Below are positions 38,201 to 47,663 of a stretch of DNA of 64,000 nucleotides, in pieces. Below the pieces are notes generated by a model. That model ran no database searches. It was given only the letters and a program-made list of their open reading frames with translations, and was not told the origin of the DNA. The position numbers and the translations under genes are program-made. The stretch lies in assembly GCA_001724265.1 (NCBI GenBank), contig MEDY01000002.1, forward strand, positions 62,001 to 126,000, read 5' to 3'. Origin of the DNA: Rhizaria sp. SCN 62-66. Lineage: Eukaryota; Rhizaria, unplaced. Position 1 is the stretch's first letter. Each line of letters begins with the position of its first letter.

Positions 38201-39531
38201 GGCACTCCCTCAGCCGCGACAACCGCAGCCTCGGCGACGTGAACAACGCCAAGCCCGCCCCGCCACTGCCGCCGCATCTGTCTCGTGGTGCAGGCAGTGC
38301 CGGCCACGGCGGTCAGAATGGAGTCCCGACGACGACGAGAGCTAGAGCCGCCGCCACCGGAACCGCCGCCGGGGCGACTGCGGGCGCAAGCGCGGGCGCG
38401 AACGCTGCTGCTAGCGACAGGCTGAGCCGCGACTTCAAGTCCGGCGCCTTCGTCGTACCTGGCCCGACGGGCCCGAAACAGTCTGGCCTCAGCGTCGGCC
38501 ACGGCGAACTTGTGACTGACAACAGCAGCAGCCACGACAACGACGAGGAGGACAGCGTCGATGACGAGCGACGCAACAGCGACATCGCTGGCGGCGGCGA
38601 CGGCGGTGGCGGCAGCGCCGGTCTGCGCGACCGTCAGCCTGCGGCTAAGGCGGGCAAGTCTAAGGGGCTCTCCGCAATGACCGTGGGCAGCGGAGGCCGC
38701 GCGGCGTCGATGCCCGACGCGGACACGCTCGCCGCTGCCATCAACGCCGCGAACAACGGCTCCGCCAGCAATAACAGCCACAGCAACAGCGGCAACACGC
38801 TGAGCCCGAGCGCTGCTGGCAACGCTGTGCAGAGCCAAGGCATGCGTCACAGCGCCATCCACATCCCGCCCCACAGCTCGCACCCGAACGCCACCACGGT
38901 CGACGGCGGCAGCGATAGCGGGTTTGGATCCGGGTCCGGCGCCAGCACCACGGACGACGAGCACGAGCGCGAGGACAGCAAGGGCGCCGGCCATAGTAAG
39001 GCGGCGGGGAGCAAGGGCGGGAAGAGTGTTGGAACCGCTGGTGCAACTGCTGCCAGCATTGCCGCAGGCAGCACTTCTGCAAACAACACCAAACACTCTC
39101 ACACTGCGCCCTCGACTGCGGCTGCGGCTGCGGCTGGCGCCAGCGCCCAGTCCGGCCCCGGGCTGAGCGGCATCCTGAGCACGGAGCGCTTCAACGCCGA
39201 CTTCGCGTCTGCGCTGCAGCAGGTGCAGCGCGCGGATACCGCGAGTCTGGACCTTCCACTCAGCGCCGACGGCCTCAAGATCAAGACGATCGCGATGCTG
39301 CTGCCGAAGCTGCAGGCCGGCATCCCCGACGGGTTTGTCGCCACATTCAACCACGGCACGCGGCTTTACCTTGCGGGCCGCTGGCGCGCCGCGCGGCGGG
39401 TGCTACAGGACCGCTGCTTAGTCATGATGCCGGGCGACAAGCCTACGCGCGTGCTGCTCGACTATATGGCGCAGTTTGACTACAAGGCGCCCGAGGACTG
39501 GCGTGGCGTCAGGAACCTCACCAAGAAATAA
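5695..39531 (+). CDS. Giant voltage-sensor/HAMP/class III cyclase-like membrane protein (~11,231 aa)
   Basis: Exon 1 is 5695-23717 and exon 2 is 23859-39531; together they give 11,232 codons ending in TAA. ATG 5695 is the first ATG in frame and has a good context (GGCCATGG). An in-frame TAG is codon 3554. Order of parts: low complexity (1-1640); voltage-sensor-like S1-S4 (about 1655-1790) with S4 arginines at 1775, 1778, 1781 and 1784; low complexity; a helix at about 4180-4200, a ~85-residue loop, then a helix/HAMP-like unit at about 4285-4340; a conserved lead-in with VGFGVAGAKII; cyclase half A (about 4408-4472); ~3,390 low-complexity residues; cyclase half B (about 7860-8015); more low complexity; and a conserved C-terminal tail (about 11113-11231) seen in protist cyclases. 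Related proteins make cyclic nucleotides at the membrane. Here S4416 and N4459 occupy the two metal-Asp positions, while K4455, D7954, N7963 and R7967 remain, so activity is doubtful. The join is supported because each half of the domain lies in a different exon. Confidence 0.82.
7108..7275 (+). repeat. PLHG tandem motif cluster (DNA core TTACACGG)
   Basis: Seven closely spaced units with the core (C/T)TACACG(G/T), each encoding Leu-His-Gly or Leu-His-Val, usually after Pro, then degenerate units (TTAAACGG, TTACCC). The repeated TTA leucine codon is rare in this GC-rich gene, so the DNA unit itself appears to have been copied. Confidence 0.8.
10660..11070 (+). other. Voltage-sensor-like S1-S4 module of the cyclase-like protein
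   Basis: Four hydrophobic helices. S2 carries the acidic FTVEFGLR pattern common in voltage-gated channels, S3 has FIVDIPW, and S4 reads RQLRLLRLLR with Arg at every third residue (1775-1784). This is a part of the main gene, listed separately because it is the best-ordered region before the in-frame TAG. No pore helix or selectivity filter follows; the sequence returns to basic and then low-complexity residues. Confidence 0.8.
16354..16356 (+). other. In-frame TAG within the giant cyclase-like gene
   Basis: TAG at codon 3554, context CCG TAG CCC. The same frame then runs on for 7.36 kb to the splice donor at 23718. The voltage sensor lies before the TAG; the second membrane unit and all cyclase sequence lie after it. 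The flanking sequence is low complexity, so it gives no hint of which residue would be inserted. Confidence 0.85.
16480..16515 (+). repeat. Poly-Asn tract (AAC/AAT)
   Basis: Twelve consecutive Asn codons, nearly pure AAC, in the cyclase-like gene just after the in-frame TAG. It is representative of many Asn runs in this gene. Confidence 0.9.
18170..19110 (+). other. Two-helix sensor/HAMP-like unit and cyclase half A
   Basis: Part of the main gene. Helix 1 (ILAMVILILLLGLLLP), a loop of about 85 residues that could be extracellular, helix 2 (EIVGLLIITTAAIVLGAL) and a HAMP-like continuation lead into a conserved linker ending KIISHNL. The first half of a class III cyclase domain follows (VFGFGSIRRF, then NKNMGNAFLIVWK). 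After VWKLPEQAF the sequence turns acidic (Asp-rich) and then low complexity, so the domain stops halfway. Confidence 0.8.
20760..20935 (+). repeat. Asp-Thr-Arg/Asp-Arg-Glu charged repeat
   Basis: Degenerate repeat of RDTRD and DRERD units inside the insert that splits the cyclase domain. A second, related array lies at 24292-24445. Such mixed-charge RD/RE arrays resemble those of nuclear-speckle RS/RE proteins in composition only. Confidence 0.75.
22738..22827 (+). repeat. 30-bp tandem repeat, three copies
   Basis: Three consecutive 30-bp units (22738-22767, 22768-22797, 22798-22827) encoding ASFGSSSAGG, ASFGASSAGG and ASFGAPSAGG. Only a few bases differ, so the duplication is recent and in phase. 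Confidence 0.92.
23718..23858 (+). other. Intron of the giant cyclase-like gene (141 nt)
   Basis: Donor GTACGC at 23718 and acceptor CTGCAG ending at 23858. The interior is AT-rich and contains stops in the upstream frame, including TAA at 23749-23751. Joining CCT AG to T CGC ATG keeps the frame. It also unites cyclase half A (exon 1) with half B (exon 2), which makes the intron compelling. Confidence 0.88.
24292..24445 (+). repeat. Arg-Asp/Arg-Glu charged repeat
   Basis: Encodes SDRDRDRERSDREHH-type repeats in exon 2 of the cyclase-like gene. It is followed at about 24603-24690 by a Lys-rich KKDKKDK-type stretch. The core GTGACCGTGAGC is reiterated at the DNA level. Confidence 0.8.
28730..28827 (+). 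repeat. Poly-Ser (AGC) tracts
   Basis: Two blocks of AGC repeats separated by an Asn run, inside the insert that splits the cyclase domain. The AGC phase codes for Ser here; other frames of the same trinucleotide code for the Gln and Ala runs elsewhere. Confidence 0.9.
29430..29905 (+). other. Cyclase half B of the giant gene
   Basis: Part of the main gene, about 10.3 kb downstream of half A. It contains FGLHIGWAIEGAIG, KIDASYLSSNVNLAARLE and a C-terminal strand ending LDLYTFDL, the second half of a class III cyclase domain. The N-x-x-x-R pair (N7963, R7967) and D7954 are conserved. Confidence 0.82.
32164..32244 (+). repeat. 27-residue polyQ tract with a pure (CAG)20 core
   Basis: Longest uninterrupted polyQ run in the window. 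The first 20 codons are pure CAG, followed by CAG/CAA mixtures. It lies in exon 2 of the cyclase-like gene after cyclase half B. Pure CAG of this length is expected to be length-variable. Confidence 0.95.
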
Positions 39532-40106
39532 GGAGGGCTGGTCGAAAGCAAAGCAATGCTGGGTCAGCTTGTTTTGTGGCGCATCACTTCTCAATCGTTC
39601 CTGTTACACATACTCAGAGTTATTTTTCACAACAAACGATTTTACGGATTAACAATGGTTTATAGTTTTTTATTTACTTTGGATTTGAATTTAGTACATG
39701 CGCTAATGCGCTATAATACAGTGATATTTTGCATATCTACGAGACTTGTGGAGATATCTTTGCTTTTATGCTGTTTGTTCTTGGTCATTGTATACTGCAG
39801 GCTGACAAGCATCGCGGGTGTGAGGCTCCATAGAAGGCTAATTTTGCAGTTCTACAGCTCTATCACATAACCGTCAGTAGAGATTCTGGGCGAACTTGTG
39901 GATTTAAGTGAGGTTTTCTAACTAAATCCAATTTCATTTCCTCTTAAACCTTTGCGCAGTTCGTGGAACTCGACTCAGAAATCAGGTCCCTTCGCGTGCT
40001 GGTTCAAACGCGGCCCCCTCCCTCTTTCCCCCGGACTGCTCCACACCTTCCCTACTTTCTCAACCCCCCGCTCGGGCGTCTGCGCGTCTTGCCGTGACCG
40101 CGCCCG
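39532..40106. other. Intergenic region between cyclase-like and VSP genes
   Basis: AT-rich 3' flank of the cyclase-like gene giving way to GC-richer sequence near the VSP start. A TGA lies in frame about five codons upstream of ATG 40107, which supports that start if no further 5' intron exists. I see no RNA gene here. Confidence 0.6.
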
Positions 40107-43100
40107 ATGCCCCTGCAGGAGCGGCGTCCCACGGCGCTGTCTGTGGCCGGCCCCGGCTCTGCGCTGGGCAGCCCTGGTGACGGCTCTCAGTCGCATCACC
40201 ACCGCAGCCTCAACGTGCAGGAAGCGGGCATCTTTCTCGAAGTAGATAACGACGTTGCCGACTACAACGCACAATCCGAGTACGTTCTTTATGTCTCTAT
40301 GTCTTTGCATTGCTTGCACTCGTTAACCTTTTGTCTATATTGCAATGCACTCGTCCGCAATCTCGTGTCCTCTTCCTTGCCCCCTTTCGCTCACTACCTC
40401 TCTCCCTATGTTCTCGCATGACGTGTTTCCTCTGCACACCAACAGCACATGTGAGGACCGCGCCAACGCCTTTGTGCGCCACCCGGTGTACAATATCCTG
40501 CTTATCCTGTTGATTTTCTTTGACACCATCTTCATCATGCTGCGCCACTTTGAAGTCGTCAACCGGACCAAGTTCGAGCTTGTCTCTTTCGTCCTCTGTG
40601 TCTGTTTCCTCGCTGAGGATCTCTTCCGCGTTCTCCTCCTCCGCCGAGCTTTCTTTACCGTGTTTAACGTGCTCGATTTTATGCTCGTCACCGTCTGCTT
40701 CGGACTGTATATTGACCAAATCTTCACGCGCACCATCAAGTTCAACAGCGCTATCCTGTTCCTCACCTTCGCTTTGCAAGTATGCCGCCTTTTCGTCCGC
40801 TTTATCGCCCAGCTGGCGTACATCTCCGCCTCTGCGCGCAGCATTGTCGGGCAAAACAAGCAGCGCTACCGCAAGAACGGCTTCGACCTGGACCTCGCCT
40901 ACATCACCAAGGGGCTCATCGCGATGGGCCTTCCCAGCACCGCCATCGAGGGCGCTTATCGCAACCCCATCGCCGAGGTCGCGCGCTTCTTTAACACCAT
41001 GCACGCGGACCACTACTTGATCATCAACCTCTGCGCTGAGCGCACCTACGACGCGCGCCCCTTCCACGGCCGCGTGGCACGGTTCATGTTCGACGACCAC
41101 AACCCGCCGCTGTTCCCCACAGCGCTGCACTTCGTGGCGCGGCTCGCGGCCTTCACGGCGCTGGATCCCGCCGCCGTGGTCGCGCTGCACTGCAAGGGTG
41201 GCAAGGGCCGCACCGGCACCATGGCGTGCATCTGGCTGCTCGCACTCTTCCCCGCGCTCTACTCGGAGCAGGTCATGCGGCTCTTTGCCGACCGCCGCAC
41301 CGACGGGGAGAAGCGCGGCAAGCTCCAGGGCGTGGCCGGGCCGTCTCAGATTCGGTATATTGAGTACTTTGAGCAGTATCGCAACAAGTGCCTCGCTTTA
41401 ATCGCGCTGAATAGTAACAACAGCATCAACGCGGCGACCGCTAACTTGAGTAGTCCCGGCTCAAATGCTGGCTCTGGCTCCATGATTGCGAGCGCGACGG
41501 CCCATGCTGCTGTTGACCCGAGCAATGCCCTTGCAGTCTCTGGGAGTAACCAGACTCCTGCCCGTGACAACCTGAGTGTGATCAGTCCGTCTCACGCCAG
41601 TGCCAGCGGTATTGACTACAGCAATAACATCAATAGCAGAAGCACTGCTCCTGTTGTCAGTAGCACGCATGTCAATCCCTCAAGCGATTCCACAACAGGC
41701 GGCAAGCTTGGGACCGACAGCAACGCGAACGCACAGTCGACTGGAACTACGGCCGCTTCAGCAGCAGCGGCGGCTGCGGGTATTGCGGCGTCGCCGACGG
41801 CCGCCTCAGCCCACAGCTCCGCGTTAGTCGCGGCCAGCTGCGCGCCCGCCGGCCCCGCCGCCCGCAGCAACAGCAGTGCCCTCAGCGTCGGCTGGGACAT
41901 CTTAGACTCCGCCCCGCCAGTCGAGCTGCTAACTCTCTCGGTGCACAACGCATTCAGCTACGTCGACAGCAAGGGCAAGCGGCAGCGCGGGTGGCCGGAG
42001 CACGAGTCGTTTGCCGTTTATATCACCTACTACCCGCACGGCCGCGAGCAAGGCCGCGAGTGGCATCACCCGCAGAAGGAGGCCCGGGCGCGTGCGGCCC
42101 GCGCGAAGCGCATGCGCAAGATCGCCAAAATGCAACAAAAGCTGCTGGCGTCGCATGCGGCGGCCGTGGCAGCGGCTGAGGAGGCAGCACGGGTCGCCGC
42201 TGAGGCCGAGGCGGCGGCAGTGGCGGCAGCGGAGGCTGCCGCGGAGGCGGAGGCCGCTGCGGTGGCCGAGGCTGAGGCTGCAGGGTTGATGTATAATGTG
42301 ACCGGTAGCACGAACAATATGAACAATGTGAGTGTCAATGGTGGTGACGCGTTGCAGTTTTCAGACCAGTTTGATGAGCAGCAGCAGCTTTTGTGGCAGT
42401 GGCAGTGGCAGCGGCAGCAGCTTGCGGCTGCGGGCGGCGGCGTCGAGGGTGACGGTGGGCTATCGTCACAACAGCAGCAGCAACTGCAGCAGCTAGGTGA
42501 CTGTGAGCAGGTCAGATGGGAGGAATTCCATCTGGCCCCCTTAGACATGAGTATGTACAACATGACTGGTGAAGGGCTCACTGCTGAGCAACAACAGCTG
42601 CAACAACAGCAGCAGATGCAGCAGCAGTACATGTGGCTTCAGCAAATGCACCAGCACTACAATCAACAGCCACAACTGACGCATCAGCAGCAGGATCTAG
42701 AGCAAACTCTAGCTCATGTCGACAACAGCGAGCAGCTGCAGCAGAAGCAAGATGACTGTGAACAGGGCACAATGGATACCAACAATGTTGAGTTGGAGCG
42801 CCTCGGCAGCAAGCTAACGTGGCTCAACATTAAGTCTTCTCCCCATAACGACAACGGGGACGATGATACAGCTGCAACGAGCAACACTCTGACGAATACG
42901 AACAATGATGAGACTCAAGAACAGAGCCCTAACAGCAACACTGACGACGAGGAGCACGCTAGCGCTGGCCGCAGCAACAACAGCAATGATGACGACGACA
43001 ACTTCGCCACGATCAACACCAGCGGTCATATTGGTGAGGGCAGCCTCGACAACGGCAGCAATAGCATCGGGGACGGCGCGATTTGCGGTGTGTCAGTCAA

Positions 43101-46100
43101 GTTCAACACCCGCATTCGTGCGCATCACTCGATCTCGCACAAGCGGACGGGGGATCAAAGTCAAGCCGCCTCGCCGTGTCATAGCCCGATCGCGTCCCCG
43201 ACTCAAATCCACGCCGTTATTACGGATCCCAAGTCTGCCAACAACAACAACACTCTCAACAGCGAGTTGATCGACGACGAAGTTAAAGCGAGCACGGATA
43301 ACCTCTCCGGTGGCAACATCGGTCTGTGTCACTCGGCGACAATGCCCAACGATGCGACTCTCACCAGCTCTAACGTGGGGATGCTGACCCGCTCTCACAG
43401 CCACTTCCCGGCGCAACAGGGAGGACAGGGGGCGCCGATGCCCAGCCTCTACTACACGGGGGGCTATCCAGCGTCGGGCAACGCGCCCCCGCACGGCACC
43501 GGCAGTGCTTCGCTGCGCCCCCATAGCTCGCAGTCGCAGTTCAGGCCCCTGTCGGCTCTCTCGCTGACTGCACAGCAGCAGCAACAGCCGCTGCCCCAGT
43601 CACATCAACAGCAGGCGCAGTTGCAGCAGCAGCAATTACAGCTGCAGCTGTCTCACCATTCTCGCAACTCGTCTCGTGCTTCATGGCACCAGCAGCCCCA
43701 GCAGCGGTTCAGCCACCCTCACTCGACCACCTCAACCGGCACCTCGTTCCCCTCCACACCAGGCGCGATCGCCGCTGGCACAGCAGCAGCAGGAGCAGGC
43801 GCAGGCGCATCGGGCACTAGTGTTAACGGCTCATTCGTCTTTCCGGGAGGCTTAACTTCCGGCCTCGTCCCCGCCTCTGCCCACAGTCACCTCTACAGCA
43901 ACGGCTCTCGCCCCGGCTCCGCTGCGGCAACGCCGCTCTACGCTGGTTCCCGGCGCCTTTCACGCTATGGCTCGACTGCAAGCTCCACGGCGACTGCTGC
44001 TGCCGCGGCGGCCGCGGCAGCGGCAGTGGCGGCGGCCGCAGCGGCGACCGCGGCTGTGGCGAGGGAGGCTGCGGACGCGGCGGCGGCGGTGGCGGCGGAG
44101 GGCGGCGGCGCTGGTTTTATCGACCTGCAAAGCAGCAGCAGCAGCAGCAGCAGCAGTAGCAGCGAAGACGGCTCGGATAGAGACAGTGATAGAGACAGCG
44201 GCCATGACGACGGGGTTGCTAGGACTACCAACTCAGCCGCAAGCAGGAGCAAGGGCAAGAGTGTTAACAACAACAGCTTGTCTAAGAATAACAAGCAGAA
44301 TGTTACAAGCGCTCGCAACAACTTTAATCGCAACAGCAACAGCAACACCACAGTGAGCAATGCTATGAATAACAGCGACGCTGGTGTTGTATGCGTCGAT
44401 AACATGAGCCAAACGGTGCATAATGGGGACCTCCACACGATCGTCGACAACAGCGACGACAACGCTGAAGACGGTGACGAAGACAACAACAACAACGACA
44501 ACGACAACGGCGATGATAACGATGACGATGACGAATACGGTGACTACTACAACGACGACGGCTTTGACGCCAACAATCACAACAACACTGCCAACCAGCA
44601 TCTGTTCAGTCGGCCCACTGACATCGACAATAGCAAGCCGTCTTTGTTCGGTCCCGGCCATCTCAACCTCAACCTGGGCAACATTCACTGCGACAACAAC
44701 AATAATAGGAGCAAGGGCAAGAATGGCAGCCTCACCACGAGCAATCAGTCCCAGCTGCAGCAGCAACAGCTCGCTCGGTGCGAATCAGTCGGCTCCAACA
44801 CGGGCTCACACGGCAGCTTAGGTAAGCCGCCACGTGTTACCCCGCGTGCGCCGCAGTCCGCACGCGCACAGTCGCGGTCACTTGCTCCGCCCGCGAAGGG
44901 CTCGCTCACGCGGCAAAAGAGCACCGAAGACGTCCACTTAACGCCGACTGCAGCGGCAAACTCCCTCGGGTTTTTCTCAGCCCACTCGGGCTCTGGTTCT
45001 GGCTCCGGCGGCGCTGTCACTGGCTCCAACTCCAACTCCAACTCTGGCGCGGGCGCGGGCTCCGGCTCTGGCGCTGGCACTGTAACCGGTTCAGGCTCTC
45101 CAAAGAGCGTTGGGCCAGGCAGTCCAAACGTGGAGCACCGCGGGTCACTTGCGCAGCAGCAGGAGAGACAGAGACTGCGACAGCGACCGCGCCAGCTCAA
45201 ACATCAGCAGTCGTTGGGCAGCATCGTCACCGCCAGCAACCGGAGCAGCCTGGTCGGGGGCTTTGGCGGCAGTGGCACCACGCTGACTGCCGCCGTCGCC
45301 GCTGCGCTCGCTGGGGCCAAGTCCCGCACTGCAACACACACCAAAGCAACAGCGAAAGCCACACTGGTACCTGCGAGTGCGAGTGCCCAGCTAAACTCTA
45401 GCTTTGCCCACGCAGGCTCCGGCGTGACTTCCGGAGACTCGGCGACGATTGGAGACACACATGATTCCCTGACGCAACAACAGCAACAGCACCCGCAGCA
45501 GCATAGGCCGCCCTCCCGCGGTGGAATGGGGCTGTCGATGAGTGTGATCCCGCCCAATCGGTCGCTTTCCCGTAATCACACGGGTTCGTACCAGCAGCAA
45601 CAGTTTTATCTGCAGCATGCGCCTCAGTACGTGGCTCTCAGCAACAGCGGCGCTTTCCCAGTTCCTGCGATGTATACTGTGCCGGGACAACACCATCAGC
45701 AGTCGTGTCCTCTGTTCAGTCCCGCCCCGGCCTCGGCGACTCCGCTGCAGCAGTCGCGGAAGTCGGACCCGGCCGATGGCAGCCCTGGCGCTAACAATGA
45801 CGCTGCGACAGAGACTGCTGGTGATGAAGCTTCTGCTGAAAGCAAGTCTAACAACGCTCATGCCAGCGCTAACAGTGGTAGCAGTGTTGCTGCTCGTGTT
45901 ACTGCCATGGGAACAGTCATCGATGCGATCACTTCCGTGGACATCCCTGTCAGTGCTGCTGACAACGCTCAGAATATAAGCGCCTCACCCGGTATAAGCG
46001 CCCTGGGCGACAGCCCCCAGTTCTTCCCCACTGCGAACAATACGCCCAGTGTCTTGCCGCGCCACCTACCCGAAGAACACACGTTAAGCACCCCTGTAAC

Positions 46101-47631
46101 CGAGATGAGGACCGTGGCCGCCACCTGCGCCGCAACAGAGGGGCTCAACACGAGTGGCATTGCAGCTGCTAAGCATCCTGTGTGCACATGCTCAGTGCGC
46201 GGTTTCTCCCCGCATCACCAAGGCCCTTACACCGGTAACCCGCAAGGTACTTACGCAGGCGGCGCTGTCCCCGGCAGCGGTCGCTTTGGCCACGCCGGCT
46301 CCGGTCTTGTTCCCCCTTACATCTCGATGAGCTCGCGGCCGACGACCCCCCTACATTCCGCCCGTCTCCAGCTGCAGTCGAGTCTGCACCATCCCAGTGC
46401 AGTGGGCGCCGGCGGCGGCAGCGCGTCCGCTCAGATGCAGTCGTCGCGACTGCATCCCAGCATCCTCGCTGCGCACACCCGCCAGAGCTACAGCCACAAC
46501 GCTAGCTGGGGCAACGGCAACAGCAACTTAGTCTCTGGTGCGTCGTTTGCGCACTCTAGCACTGCATGCGTGAACAACAGTACTGCTGATGCGCCAGTGC
46601 ACGGCTCGAATGACTTTGATAACAGCTCCGCCGCCGCCACCGCAACTGCCGGCACTGCTAACACTGGGTTTTCCTCGGCATCGAACTTCAACAACACCAA
46701 CAACAGTTCTTTCTACGGCTATGGCAACACCAGTCTCAACAACGCGAATACTGGTGGGCACGCGTACGGCCCCAACACTAGCTTTGCGAGCCAAAACTTC
46801 CGCAACAGCGGCGCCAGCGCTTCAGCCGCAGCCGCCGCGGCCGCAGTCAGTTCCGCTGCCCTGGACGCCAAGCGCATGCGGACACTGGCGATCCTGGAGC
46901 GGGCCTCGCGCCGCGCCGCCGCTGCCGCCTCCGCTGGCACCAACACGCACGCGAGCGCTAACAGTGAAGCTGACGCTCCTCGTGGCAGCGTGGCGAGCAT
47001 GGGCTCTGCGACGGGCGCTTCAGGTATGCGTTTGCGGCAAGCAAGGGTTTCTCAGCTCACCAAAACGCCCAGCGTCGGTCCGTCGACTACGACTGCTCAC
47101 GGTCACGCCCACGGTCACTCTGCTAGAGAGAGCCCTGGGTCTGCGGCCCACAGTCGATTGCCGCGAGCCCACAGTCACTTCGGCTCCGTGATCGAAGAGA
47201 ACTCTGATCTCACGACGAGCAGCAGCAACGCGAGCGGCAACAACAGCGGCAACAGCGGCGCCGGCGCCAGCAGCGGCGCGACGATGACGACGTCAGCTAG
47301 AGGCCCTTTGACTGGCGGCAAGCCGGGTCTCGTGCGGGGCGTTACTCTGAACAGGCCCGGGAGCGTGATCGCCGGCGGCCGCACTCTCAGCGAACATGTA
47401 CCCGTCGCCGATGAAGCTGCCGTCACGAACGCAGATCAGCGCACTGAGAATGGCGAGACCCGGCTCACCGTCACTGAAGACCCCGATAACAACGACACGG
47501 TCAGCGGTGAGGGCGACGCTGCGGCGACACTGGACAACAACATGACGTTTGTGGGCGACACCGCCCGCGATTGCACCAGCGACGTGAATGCTGCGTACAC
47601 CAACGCCGACACTGAAGCTGACGGTGCCTCC

Positions 47632-47663
<32 letters not shown>

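Noticed and set aside
23863-39531. Separate gene starting at ATG 23863
   Set aside because: It begins with half a cyclase domain far downstream. An acceptor (CTGCAG) lies five bases upstream, and splicing to 23717 keeps frame and completes the domain.
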